A DNA stretch of 64,000 nt from the NCBI GenBank assembly GCA_946402735.1, contig CAMIXH010000002.1, forward strand, positions 217,080 through 281,079, written 5' to 3'. Under the pieces are notes generated by a model. The model had not been told where the DNA came from. It made no database searches and was given only the letters and a program-made list of their open reading frames with translations. This document shows, piece after piece, positions 35,818 to 45,147 of the stretch (position 1 is the first letter of the stretch; the number at the start of each line of letters is the position of its first letter). Source of the stretch: an uncultured Mycoplasmatota bacterium. Lineage in GTDB: Bacteria; Bacillota_I; Bacilli_A; RF39; UBA660. A program made the position numbers and the translations under genes.

Positions 35818-36913
35818 TTTTAATTTCCCTTTCAGCCGCTTTCATTAAATAATTACCATAACTATTTTTATTTAAAAGAATTGCTCTTTTAGATAATTTA
35901 TCTAAAGATAACCATCCATTTGTATATCCAATCATTTCTGGGCAACAAATAACAGCATCTTTATTTTTTTCAATAGTTCTAATCATACTAGAAGCTTCTA
36001 GTAATGATTCAAATGTACCAGTATCAAACCATGTATATCCTTCTCCAAGAATACTTGCTTTTAGCAATCCTTCTTGTAAATACATATCATTTAAAGTGGT
36101 TATTTCTAACTCGCCTCTAGCAGAAGGTTTAACTTTCTTAGCTTTACTTGATACACCCTTTGGATAGAAGTATAAACCAGTAATAGCATAATCACTTTTT
36201 GGTTCTTTAGGTTTTTCTTCTACAGACAATACATTATTGTATTTATCAATTTCCATAATACCAAATCTTTGAGGATCTCTTACTTGATATCCAAATATAG
36301 TAGCATATCCATTTTCAGCATTATTAATTGCTTTTTGTAATTCTTTTTCTAATCCATTGCCATAATATATATTATCGCCTAATACCATAGCACATGGATT
36401 ATTACCTATAAATTCTTCTCCTAAAATAAATGCTTGAGCAAGTCCATCTGGTGATGGTTGAATTATATAGGAAATGTTTATTCCAAATTGACTACCATCA
36501 CCTAATAATCTTATAAATCCTGCTTGATCTTCCTTTGTGGTAATAACCAAAATATCTTTAATACCCGCTTGCATTAAAACTGATAAAGGATAAAAAATCA
36601 TAGGTTTATCATATACTGGTATTAATTGTTTACTAGTTGCTTCTGTTATTGGATATAATCTAGTTCCAGTACCACCAGCAAGAATAATACCTTTAACATT
36701 GTGATTATCAACTCCATCAAAAAGTAAATCTTCTACTTCAACATTATATAACTCTTCAAACTGTTTTAATTCTTCTGCACTTATCTTCCTAGTACCCTTC
36801 TCTATTTTAATAATAGCATCTCTTCCTAAACCTAATGTTTTTCCAACTTCTTCTTGTGTAAGATTTTTACTTTCCCTTATACTTTTTAGCAAATTTCCAA
36901 CTTTTTTATCCAT
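35798..36913 (-). CDS. rfbA: Glucose-1-phosphate thymidylyltransferase with an N-terminal XRE helix-turn-helix domain
   Basis: 371 residues. Residues 1-65 are an XRE-type [41 protein letters not shown]. Residues about 72-365 are Rml[54 protein letters not shown] and [12 protein letters not shown], all key nucleotide-binding and catalytic segments. RmlA normally starts at the GIILAGG strand with about 290 residues; the HTH is extra. The same frame is continuous with a good GGAG site before the HTH, so the fusion is real in this sequence. It makes dTDP-glucose, and the HTH may bind the operon's own promoter. Confidence 0.93.
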   Translation of the reverse strand: MDKKVGNLLKSIRESKNLTQEEVGKTLGLGRDAIIKIEKGTRKISAEELKQFEELYNVEVEDLLFDGVDNHNVKGIILAGGTGTRLYPITEATSKQLIPVYDKPMIFYPLSVLMQAGIKDILVITTKEDQAGFIRLLGDGSQFGINISYIIQPSPDGLAQAFILGEEFIGNNPCAMVLGDNIYYGNGLEKELQKAINNAENGYATIFGYQVRDPQRFGIMEIDKYNNVLSVEEKPKEPKSDYAITGLYFYPKGVSSKAKKVKPSARGELEITTLNDMYLQEGLLKASILGEGYTWFDTGTFESLLEASSMIRTIEKNKDAVICCPEMIGYTNGWLSLDKLSKRAILLNKNSYGNYLMKAAEREIKNEKNRN

Positions 36914-36934
36914 AATTGCTCCTTAACTAGTACA

Positions 36935-36963
36935 ATTATATAAAAAAATGTTGCATTTTGCAA
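36935..36963 (-). promoter_or_regulatory. Promoter of the rhamnose operon, embedded in the upstream terminator
   Basis: On the minus strand TTGCAA (36958-36963), 17-bp spacer, TATAAT (36935-36940). The -35 lies in the hairpin that ends the upstream gene. Confidence 0.6.
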
Positions 36964-36967
36964 CATT
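36942..36967 (-). terminator. Intrinsic terminator after ugd
   Basis: AATGTTGCA 36947-36955, TTT loop, TGCAACATT 36959-36967, then seven T on the minus strand. Confidence 0.88.
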
Positions 36968-36972
36968 CTGTT

Positions 36973-38142
36973 CTAATTATTTCTAAATAAATCTCTAGTA
37001 TATACTTTTTCCCTTACATCTTCTAAAATATCATCAAATCTATTAGCTATGATAACATTTGATTTCTTTTTAAATTTTGTTAAATCATGTTCAACTTTAT
37101 ATCCTTCAAAAGAATCGTCTTTTATTGTTGGTTCATATATTAAAATCTCAACACCTTTAGATCTAATATTTTCCATTACTCCCTGAATAGCACTTGATCT
37201 AAAGTTATCAGATCCACTTTTCATAGTTAATCTATATACCCCAACTATTTTTGGTTTCTTAGATAAAATCATATCAGCAATATGTTGTTTTCTAGTTTTA
37301 TTTGATTCAACAATTGCATTAATCATATTTTCAGGAACATCTTTATAATTAGCCAATAATTGCTTAGTATCTTTAGGTAAACAATATCCACCATATCCAA
37401 AAGATGGATTATTATAATAATTTCCAATTCTTGGATCTAAACAAACTCCATCAATAATATCTTTTGTATTTAATCCTTTTAATTCAGCATAAGTATCAAG
37501 TTCATTAAAATAACTAACTCTCAAAGCTAAAAATGTGTTAGCAAATAACTTAACAGCCTCTGCTTCGGTTGGATCCATATACTTAATATCAATATTCTCT
37601 TTTAAAGCACATTCATCCAATAAATGAGCAAATTCTTCAGCTCTTTCACTCTTTTCACCAACTATTATTCTAGATGGATATAAACTATCATATAGTGCTT
37701 GTCCTTCTCTTAAAAATTCAGGACTAAAAAATATATTATCAATTACATATTTGTCTTTAATACTTTCTATATAACCAACTGGTATAGTAGATTTAACTAC
37801 CATAGTAATACTAGGATCATCCATACTAATTACTTTTTCAATAATATCTTCTACTAAAGAAGTATCAAAGAAATTAGTTTTATCATCATAATTAGTAGGA
37901 GTACATATAATTACAAACTTAGCCCCTTCAAAAGCATCTTTATAATCTAAAGTAGCTCTTAAATTAAGTTTCTCCTCTTTAAAGAATTTTTCTATATACT
38001 CATCAGCTATAGGACTAATCCTTTTATTAATTTTTTCTACTTTCTCTGGTATTACATCTAAAGCAATCACTTCATACTTTTGTGCCAAAAGTGTTGCTAA
38101 AGATAATCCAACATATCCAGTTCCTGCTATTGCTATTTTCAT
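36973..38142 (-). CDS. ugd: UDP-glucose 6-dehydrogenase
   Basis: 389 residues, the short form of the family. [14 protein letters not shown] is the NAD-binding start. [26 protein letters not shown] and the active-site segment [18 protein letters not shown] with the catalytic Cys are all present. It makes UDP-glucuronate, which the next gene in the pathway (38145-39209) can epimerise. Gap to that gene is 2 nt, same transcript. Confidence 0.93.
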   Translation of the reverse strand: MKIAIAGTGYVGLSLATLLAQKYEVIALDVIPEKVEKINKRISPIADEYIEKFFKEEKLNLRATLDYKDAFEGAKFVIICTPTNYDDKTNFFDTSLVEDIIEKVISMDDPSITMVVKSTIPVGYIESIKDKYVIDNIFFSPEFLREGQALYDSLYPSRIIVGEKSERAEEFAHLLDECALKENIDIKYMDPTEAEAVKLFANTFLALRVSYFNELDTYAELKGLNTKDIIDGVCLDPRIGNYYNNPSFGYGGYCLPKDTKQLLANYKDVPENMINAIVESNKTRKQHIADMILSKKPKIVGVYRLTMKSGSDNFRSSAIQGVMENIRSKGVEILIYEPTIKDDSFEGYKVEHDLTKFKKKSNVIIANRFDDILEDVREKVYTRDLFRNN

Positions 38143-38144
38143 AT

Positions 38145-39209
38145 TTATTTGTTCCCCTTGTCTATATAAAAATCTTTATACCATTCTGCAAACTTTCTAA
38201 GGCCTTCTCTTAAAGATGTATGCGGCTTAAAACCATAATCTCTTTCCAATGCACTTGTATCCGCATAAGTAATTGGCACATCCCCAGCTTGCATAGCGAC
38301 CAATTCTTTATGACTTTCAAAGTCATAATCTTTGGGTAATACTCCTGCTCTTATTAATTCCTCTTGCAATATTTGTACAAAGTCTAATAAATTTTCAGGA
38401 TTATTATTTCCTATATTATAAACAGCATAAGGCGGTAGTGGTAATCCATCTTCTCCATTCTTTTTTTCTGGAGCACCTTGCATTACTCTCATAATTCCTT
38501 CTACTATATCATCAACATAAGTAAAATCTCGCTTGCAATTTCCGTAATTAAAGATCTTAATAGTTTCACCTTTAATTAATTTATTTGTAAATCCAAAATA
38601 TGCCATATCAGGTCTTCCTGCAGGACCATATACAGTAAAAAATCTAAGTCCTGTACTTGGTATATTATAAAGTTTGCTATAGCAATGAGCTAATAATTCA
38701 TTACTCTTCTTTGTAGCTGCATATAAACTAATTGGATTATCTACTTTATCATCAACACTAAATGGTACTTTAGTATTACCACCATAAACAGAAGAACTAC
38801 TAGCATATACTAGATGTTCTACTGGATAATGTCTGCACGCTTCTAAGATATTATAGAAACCAATTATATTGCTTTCTATATAAACATCTGGATGATCAAT
38901 ACTATATCTTACACCAGCTTGTGCAGCAAGATTTACTACAATACTAGGTTTATACTTTTTAAATATTTTATTAACCAATTCTTTATCGGCTAGATTACCT
39001 TTAATAAAAGTGTAATTAGTATATTCTTCTAATTGATTTAGTCTCCACTCTTTTAATGAAACATCATAGTAATCATTAACAGAATCAAAGCCTATTACTT
39101 TTACTTCATTTTCTTTTTCTAGTAATCTTTTAGATAGATAAAATCCTATAAACCCTGCACTTCCTGTAACTAATATAGTTTTATTCTTTAAATTTACATT
39201 GGTCTTCAT
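38145..39209 (-). CDS. UDP-glucuronate 4-epimerase
   Basis: 354 residues from the ATG at 39209, with GGAGGA about 9 nt upstream; the longer in-frame ATG at 39224 is part of that site. Short-chain dehydrogenase fold: [37 protein letters not shown] (YxxxK) and [15 protein letters not shown], which together match the CapI/UDP-glucuronate epimerase family. It would turn UDP-glucuronate into UDP-galacturonate, so the exported polymer likely contains a uronic acid besides rhamnose. Confidence 0.88.
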   Translation of the reverse strand: MKTNVNLKNKTILVTGSAGFIGFYLSKRLLEKENEVKVIGFDSVNDYYDVSLKEWRLNQLEEYTNYTFIKGNLADKELVNKIFKKYKPSIVVNLAAQAGVRYSIDHPDVYIESNIIGFYNILEACRHYPVEHLVYASSSSVYGGNTKVPFSVDDKVDNPISLYAATKKSNELLAHCYSKLYNIPSTGLRFFTVYGPAGRPDMAYFGFTNKLIKGETIKIFNYGNCKRDFTYVDDIVEGIMRVMQGAPEKKNGEDGLPLPPYAVYNIGNNNPENLLDFVQILQEELIRAGVLPKDYDFESHKELVAMQAGDVPITYADTSALERDYGFKPHTSLREGLRKFAEWYKDFYIDKGNK

Positions 39210-39253
39210 TTTTTTGTCCTCCATATTTTAATTCTTTATTAGAATATTTACTA

Positions 39254-40669
39254 TTATGCATTATTTTTTTTAAAAACAATACTATATAAATACTTATAAT
39301 TCAATAGTAAATACAACAAGCTCCCCGCACTTACTTGAATAAATAATTTTAAAATATTATTCATTTCATAATAGTTTAAAGGAAAAACAACAAAAAACAT
39401 TATCAAAGATTTTAGAAAAAATGGAATAATGTTTTTTAAGTACTTTTTTATTAATATTTCTTCTTTAATAGAAATAGTTTGATATAACATAACAAAAAAT
39501 TCTGCAAATATAGTTCCAATGCAAGCGCCAGAAGATCCGTATTTAGGAATAAAAATAAGATTTAATACAAAATTTATACCTGCGCCAATAAAAGCAGAAA
39601 CAATATACTCTTTATCTCTTTCCTTAGGAATTAAAAACTGCGTTCTAACAACATTTCCCCATCCCAAAAAAATAATCGTAATTGATAAGTATTGTATTAA
39701 AAGTCCTGTCTTAGCAAATGGTTTTCCAAAAAATATAGTTGAAAAGTTTTTGCTAATTGCAAAAATGCCAAATGTCATTGCAAAACTCAAAAACATTATT
39801 AAAGATATTGACTTTTCCATTAATAGCAAAGATTTTTCTTGAGATTTATTTTTGGAATATATATTACTCATTTTGGGCAACATAACAGTTCCAAAAGCCG
39901 TTATTATAGCTACAGGAACGTTAATTATTTTTTCTGCATTTTCATAAAAGCCAACTTCTTCTACACCAGAAAAAAAACCTAACATTGTTTTATCCATAAT
40001 TCTATATATCGTTACTGCAATTACGGGTAAAAACAGTTTTAAGCATGGAATAATATGCTTTTTCAAATCATATTTAACCTTCATTTCTTTGTCAATTCGT
40101 TTATTAACAAATGGCCACAATGAAAGTTGGCTTATCAAAGTACTACCACTTAAAATCAATGTATAAATCCAAACATCATTTTTTGTTTTAACAAAAACAA
40201 ATATTAATGCTAATGAAATTATTTTAATAATGCTATTTCTCAATACAGTTAGTTTAAATTCTTCTAACCCAAAGAAAAACCAATTAATGTCAAACATACA
40301 GGATAATACACACATAGATTGTAAAAGAAAAATCAATTTATAATCGCTCTTACTAATCAATAAAAACAAAAAATATAAAAATATCATTATAGTCGTTGTT
40401 ATTATTTGTAGTAAATGAATTTCTTTAAAATTTTTTGTTAACAATTTTTTATCATCCCTTGATTTTGCTATAGTTCTATTGCCATAATTGTTAAATCCAA
40501 TCATAGATAGAATCATAAAATAACAAACTATTGAGTACGTGTATGAATAGATGCCAATTCCATTTACTCCTAGAATTCTTGAAATATAAGGCATTGTTAT
40601 TAAAGGAATTAAAAGTATTAATATTTGATATACAGTGTTATAAATCAAATTGCTTTTAGTTTTGCTCAT
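39254..40669 (-). CDS. wzx: Wzx-type oligosaccharide flippase
   Basis: 471 residues, about 12-14 TM helices, starting with the polysaccharide-transporter signature NLIYNTVYQILILLIPLITMPYISRILG. It flips undecaprenyl-linked repeat units across the membrane. The local sequence (39250-44960) is even poorer in GC and less regular in codon use than the flanking sugar-nucleotide genes, as is usual for the variable part of a capsule locus. Same strand, in the middle of the locus. Confidence 0.9.
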   Translation of the reverse strand: MSKTKSNLIYNTVYQILILLIPLITMPYISRILGVNGIGIYSYTYSIVCYFMILSMIGFNNYGNRTIAKSRDDKKLLTKNFKEIHLLQIITTTIMIFLYFLFLLISKSDYKLIFLLQSMCVLSCMFDINWFFFGLEEFKLTVLRNSIIKIISLALIFVFVKTKNDVWIYTLILSGSTLISQLSLWPFVNKRIDKEMKVKYDLKKHIIPCLKLFLPVIAVTIYRIMDKTMLGFFSGVEEVGFYENAEKIINVPVAIITAFGTVMLPKMSNIYSKNKSQEKSLLLMEKSISLIMFLSFAMTFGIFAISKNFSTIFFGKPFAKTGLLIQYLSITIIFLGWGNVVRTQFLIPKERDKEYIVSAFIGAGINFVLNLIFIPKYGSSGACIGTIFAEFFVMLYQTISIKEEILIKKYLKNIIPFFLKSLIMFFVVFPLNYYEMNNILKLFIQVSAGSLLYLLLNYKYLYSIVFKKNNA

Positions 40670-40684
40670 AATTCTATATCCTTC

Positions 40685-41131
40685 CTATTTTACTATTCCA
40701 GCAACAGTTTCTCCATCCTTAACATCTCTTAATACAACTGAATTGCATCCTATAATAGCATTATTTCCTATCTTAATATTACCTATTATTGTTGAATTAC
40801 AATATATTTTAACATTATTTCCTATTTTAGGATATTCAGGTATGTCATTATTTTTTCTTCCAATAGTAACATTTTGATAAATTATACAATTTTCACCAAT
40901 TACTACTCCGTCGCCTATCACAATTCCTAACGGATGCGGAAAAATAATTCCTTTTGAAATGATTGCGTAGGGAGAAATAATACACTTATATTTTTTATAT
41001 ATCTTATTGCTTATAAAACACGCAAGTAGCTTATTCCCTTTTTGAACATACTTATTTGATTTTACATATAAACGAAATATTTTTTCACTCATAAATACCC
41101 AGGGTAAAATGCTTTTTATCTTTTTTTTCAT
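40685..41131 (-). CDS. Left-handed beta-helix acyltransferase (serine acetyltransferase-like)
   Basis: 148 residues from the ATG at 41131 (GGAG 6 nt upstream). Hexapeptide repeats from about residue 60: IISKGIIFPHPLGIVIGDGVVIGENCIIYQNVTIG, with the His in FPHPLG that serves as general base in this family, then PKIGNNVKIYCNSTIIGNIKIGNNAIIGCNSVV. It probably O-acetylates a sugar of the repeat unit, not serine. About 25-residue shorter N-terminus than CysE. Confidence 0.83.
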   Translation of the reverse strand: MKKKIKSILPWVFMSEKIFRLYVKSNKYVQKGNKLLACFISNKIYKKYKCIISPYAIISKGIIFPHPLGIVIGDGVVIGENCIIYQNVTIGRKNNDIPEYPKIGNNVKIYCNSTIIGNIKIGNNAIIGCNSVVLRDVKDGETVAGIVK

Positions 41132-41156
41132 TTTTTTCTCCATTTTCATATTTTTT

Positions 41157-42107
41157 TTAGATTAAGTAGCTTAGTAGTTTAATATAAATATTATTCCAAA
41201 ATACTTTTTTTAATCTTGGTTCAATCTTTTTCATTTTGAAATAATGATCTACAAATTTTATTATTTTGAAAGACCTTATACAATTATTGGCTTCGTTTAA
41301 TTCATTTCTTGCTTTGTTATATTCTTTCATTTTCTTTTGACTTTTATATTCATTTTTTTCTAAAAAAGAATATAAATCTTTTCTAGAAAAATCATCTTTT
41401 TTTGTATTTATTCTTTTCAAATGAATCATCTGTATATAATTTTGACACAAAAATTGTAAATAAGCTTTTTCAACCGAAATACCTTCTCGCCTCTCCCTAT
41501 ATTTTAGTAGACACTCATTTAAGATATGAAATTTATATTCTTTTTCTGCAAACCTCAGCCATAAATCATAGTCTTGTGTTGTTGGAAAATCCCTGTATCC
41601 GCCAACATCTATATAATCCTTTTTTCTAAACATTGCACAAGGGTGAGAAATAAAATTTCCTTTGTTTAAGGCTTTGTGTATATATTTGTCATTAACAAAA
41701 GAGGGAAATCTTTTTCTTATTTCTTTATCATATTCATCAATAACTATAACGCGAGAAGATATCAAAGATATATCTCTATGTGATAACAAATAATTATATT
41801 CTTTTTCAAATCTATCGCACATCGAAATATCATCTGCATCCATTCTTGCTATTATATCAAATTTCGATTTTTCAATTCCTTTATTTAATGACATAGCCAA
41901 TCCAATATTAGTGTCATTTATAACAATTTTAATTCTATTATCCTTTTTTTTATAATATTGAAGCAATTTTTTTAACTCGGTATTATTAGGATTATCTAAA
42001 ACAATAATGAATTCAAAATCTTTAAAGGTTTGTTTTAAAATTGAATCAATAGATTTTTTTATTTCTTCCTTTTTTTCATTATAGCACGACATAACTACAC
42101 TTATCAC
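41157..42107 (-). CDS. Family 2 glycosyltransferase
   Basis: 316 residues from a GTG start, AAGGAGATG site. GT-A fold: MISVVMSCYNEKKEEIKKSIDSIL, then ARMDADD (DxD metal/donor motif) and TTQDYDLWLRF, followed by a basic C-terminal helix (about 240-316) that probably touches the membrane. It adds a sugar to the undecaprenyl-linked unit. Donor sugar not deducible. Confidence 0.88.
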   Translation of the reverse strand: MISVVMSCYNEKKEEIKKSIDSILKQTFKDFEFIIVLDNPNNTELKKLLQYYKKKDNRIKIVINDTNIGLAMSLNKGIEKSKFDIIARMDADDISMCDRFEKEYNYLLSHRDISLISSRVIVIDEYDKEIRKRFPSFVNDKYIHKALNKGNFISHPCAMFRKKDYIDVGGYRDFPTTQDYDLWLRFAEKEYKFHILNECLLKYRERREGISVEKAYLQFLCQNYIQMIHLKRINTKKDDFSRKDLYSFLEKNEYKSQKKMKEYNKARNELNEANNCIRSFKIIKFVDHYFKMKKIEPRLKKVFWNNIYIKLLSYLI

Positions 42108-42111
42108 GATA

Positions 42112-43386
42112 TCATCTCCTTGATGTTTTTTTATATAAAACTTTATAAAAAATAAAAATCATAATGAACAATATTAATGTAGGTGTGTTAGAGAATGGAA
42201 AAAAGAATAAAAAGTATGGTATTAAAGAAATCAAATAATAATATGCAATTTTATAGCAATCCTTATTGCTTTTTTCATATAATTTTGCAAAGTGAGTATA
42301 AACTATCGAAATGTATAGTGGTCCTAATAGCAATCCCAAAATGCCAAAATCTCTAAGACAAACATACAAAAATGTAACATTATTATTCATTTTTATATTA
42401 TTAGATACATAATAAAATTTTTGTGTAACATCATTAATTATCTGAACACCAGTCCTCATATCAATATTAAACCCTATAAATTTAATAAAAATTTTTGCTA
42501 TATCAAATAATGGTGAAAACATTCCCTTTCCCAAAAGCAAATGTGAACCATTCAACATAGATAAATCTGCATTTTCCAAATGAATACTCATAAGTGAAAG
42601 ACTACCAACAAAATATGTATAAATATTTTCAAAAAAATTTGCATCCGATGATATTTTTCTGTTGCTTGTAATAATAAATAGAAATATTATTAATAGTGCA
42701 CCTAATGAAATCATTTTTTTGTTTTCCTTTAATATTTTAACAATGTTTAAATGATAAACATCGAACACTACGATTAAAAGAAATAATAAAAAATCAAATA
42801 TTGAAGATCGCCCGGCAGTTAATAGCGAAATTTGAACAATATTTATAATACCAATAATAAAATGTAATTTAATTTTTTTGCTTCTAACAAGGTCTAAAAT
42901 GGAAAAGAATGCAATTACTTTGCTAATAGGAGTTAAAATGTAATACAAAAACACACGAACGTTTCCTTGATACATTTCTTCTGTCAAAACTAGTGTTCTT
43001 AGCATACTTAATCCTTGACTCCTAATGATATTAATTCCATTAATTGTTTGTGGAATCATTAATGCAAAAACAATAATTGCAATTAATGTTAAAAGAGTGT
43101 TGTTTAGTTCCAAATTTTGAATTCTTTCTTCCGTTTTTTTCTTATTTGTAAATTTTAATTTATATATTATTAAAGAAATTAATTCTATAGCTATTAATGA
43201 TATTAAAATATATACATATACAATTGAATTTACTGGTTTAAAAGAATATAAATTTATTTCAGATAAACTAACTGCAGTAAAGAATATAATCCAAAATATA
43301 TTTAAGAAATTAGCATTTCTTTTAAATATAGATCTATTAATTGCAAAAAAAACTATAGTAAATAATAAGAATATTACACTAAACAT
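42112..43386 (-). CDS. O-antigen/oligosaccharide repeat unit polymerase (Wzy-like)
   Basis: 424 residues, about 11 TM helices and one larger extracytoplasmic loop at about 245-330. No conserved motif is expected in this family. The identification rests on the topology, on a TAGRSSIFDFLLFL segment seen in EpsG/Wzy-type polymerases, and on its place between glycosyltransferases and Wzx. Confidence 0.8.
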   Translation of the reverse strand: MFSVIFLLFTIVFFAINRSIFKRNANFLNIFWIIFFTAVSLSEINLYSFKPVNSIVYVYILISLIAIELISLIIYKLKFTNKKKTEERIQNLELNNTLLTLIAIIVFALMIPQTINGINIIRSQGLSMLRTLVLTEEMYQGNVRVFLYYILTPISKVIAFFSILDLVRSKKIKLHFIIGIINIVQISLLTAGRSSIFDFLLFLLIVVFDVYHLNIVKILKENKKMISLGALLIIFLFIITSNRKISSDANFFENIYTYFVGSLSLMSIHLENADLSMLNGSHLLLGKGMFSPLFDIAKIFIKFIGFNIDMRTGVQIINDVTQKFYYVSNNIKMNNNVTFLYVCLRDFGILGLLLGPLYISIVYTHFAKLYEKSNKDCYKIAYYYLISLIPYFLFFFPFSNTPTLILFIMIFIFYKVLYKKTSRR

Positions 43387-43389
43387 ATA

Positions 43390-44103
43390 TTACCTCCATA
43401 TTTTCTTTAACAATTCAAGTATTAATTTTGCTCTATTTGATATCATCACATAAAAACTATATGATTTCATTTTTGTAACATTACTATTGTGTCTTCTATA
43501 TTGTATCAATTTATCATCAATAAATAATGATTTACCATTTTTTTCACTTATTAATCCAATCCATTGATCATGCATTTCTATATTATTAGGTATTGGTAAA
43601 ATATATTTCTTTAAATTGCTATCAATAGTCATACAACAACCAATATACGTGTTTTTTATAATGTTTTTTATGATTCCACTGCCTGAGTTTCTATATTCAA
43701 AAAAAGAATTATACAATATTTCTTTCTTGTTTGAATCAAAAACAATGCAGTCATGAACAACACAAACACATTTTTTTTCTTCAAAAGTATTTAACACAGT
43801 TCTAACTTTGTTTGGCATCCATATATCATCCTGATCTGATAAAAATATATACTTTCCTTTACAATGTTCTATTGCATTTGCAAAATTTTGTTTCACCCCT
43901 TTTTTAGGTCCGGCTATTACTTTTATTCTTTTATCTTTATAAGATTTAACAATGGAAATAGTATGATCTGTTGAGCCATCATCACTTATAATTATCTCAT
44001 CATCAGGATTTAATTGAACTATTATAGAGTCTATTTGTTTTTTGATAAACTCCTCCCCATTATATGTTGCCATTGCTACAGAGATAGAGTAATCTCTTTT
44101 CAT
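43390..44103 (-). CDS. Family 2 glycosyltransferase (rhamnosyltransferase-like)
   Basis: 237 residues. ISVAMATYNGEEFIKKQIDSII, then IISDDGSTD and FLSDQDDIWMPNK are typical of the family that includes rhamnosyl- and galactosyltransferases of capsule loci. DQDD is the DxD-type donor motif. Two nt from the next gene and 3 nt from Wzy, so in the same operon. Confidence 0.88.
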   Translation of the reverse strand: MKRDYSISVAMATYNGEEFIKKQIDSIIVQLNPDDEIIISDDGSTDHTISIVKSYKDKRIKVIAGPKKGVKQNFANAIEHCKGKYIFLSDQDDIWMPNKVRTVLNTFEEKKCVCVVHDCIVFDSNKKEILYNSFFEYRNSGSGIIKNIIKNTYIGCCMTIDSNLKKYILPIPNNIEMHDQWIGLISEKNGKSLFIDDKLIQYRRHNSNVTKMKSYSFYVMISNRAKLILELLKKIWR

Positions 44104-44104
44104 A

Positions 44105-44962
44105 TTACATTTTCCCCACTTTCATCCCTAAAAATCTTGCTGCCATATCAAATGGATATCTAAATAGAAGTGAAAATCTTCTTTCTTGGAATATTCTCTT
44201 CAGTACATATTTAGCTAAGGTTGCTCCGCTTCCTGTAGTACCAAACTGATCAAGATAATTATTTTCTTTAAAAAACATACCTGTTAATTTATACCTATTA
44301 TATATTTCTTTTAATGTGAAATTATGTGAATGATAAACTACAGAATCTGAACAATATTTTATTTTATAATCACTCATTATTATTTTATATGCTATATACA
44401 TATCCTCATTTATAGGTAATTTCTTATTGTCATATCCATTTAATTTTTTGAATACTTTTGTGCTTATTGAACTAGATGCGTCGCTAAAGAAAAAGGTTTT
44501 TAATCCAAGCTTCTCTATATCTTTTTTTGACTTAATTATACTTTTATCAGGATAATTTGATTCTCTTGTGTACTTTTCTAAATTATTATATTTAGTTAAC
44601 TGTCTTGAATATGCTGCTACAATATCTTTATCATCTATATCTTTAACCAAATTATATAACCACAATTCATCTTCTATAACAACATCTTGAGTAATGAAAA
44701 CTATGACATTTGCATTACTATCCATTGCTTCTTTTTCTCTAGTTAAGCTATGTGAAAAATCTTCTTTTTTTATCTTTTTATAATCAATTTTGTTTTGCTT
44801 TAAATAATCTTCTGTATTATCCTTACCTTCTGTTAAAACATATCTTATTTTATTAATTTTAACTTTCTTTTGTTTAAGTAATGATTTATGAAGATTATCA
44901 ATGTAAACAAAAGCATTATATAAAGGGCAAATAATATCTACACTTATATTTTGATTTTTCAC
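44105..44962 (-). CDS. Family 2 glycosyltransferase (rhamnosyltransferase-like)
   Basis: 285 residues from a GTG start, GGGAGG site. The N-terminal VDIICPLYNAFVYIDNLHKSLL is followed by VIVFITQDVVIEDELWLYNLV in place of a classical DxD, as in the rhamnosyltransferase type. A conserved-looking ends segment LPINEDMYIAYKIIMSDYKIKYC and a basic amphipathic C-terminus follow. First gene of the 39254-44962 transcription unit. Confidence 0.85.
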   Translation of the reverse strand: MKNQNISVDIICPLYNAFVYIDNLHKSLLKQKKVKINKIRYVLTEGKDNTEDYLKQNKIDYKKIKKEDFSHSLTREKEAMDSNANVIVFITQDVVIEDELWLYNLVKDIDDKDIVAAYSRQLTKYNNLEKYTRESNYPDKSIIKSKKDIEKLGLKTFFFSDASSSISTKVFKKLNGYDNKKLPINEDMYIAYKIIMSDYKIKYCSDSVVYHSHNFTLKEIYNRYKLTGMFFKENNYLDQFGTTGSGATLAKYVLKRIFQERRFSLLFRYPFDMAARFLGMKVGKM

Positions 44963-45119
44963 AAAATAAAACCTCCCATAATCAAATACTTTGGAAGATT
45001 ATTATTTTGAATTATTTTAACTTCCATTTCTTTTTTTTACTTTATATAATAATACACTGAAAGTAAACTATATAATTGTCAAATAATATTATACTATAAA
45101 TTACTATTTTAAACAATAA

Positions 45120-45147
45120 AATAAAAAGGCAAAGACTATTCTTCGCC
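45120..45147 (-). terminator. Intrinsic terminator of the LCP gene
   Basis: On the minus-strand RNA an 8-bp stem (45128-45135 with 45140-45147, one G.U), 4-nt loop, followed by TTTTTATTTTATT. Confidence 0.75.
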
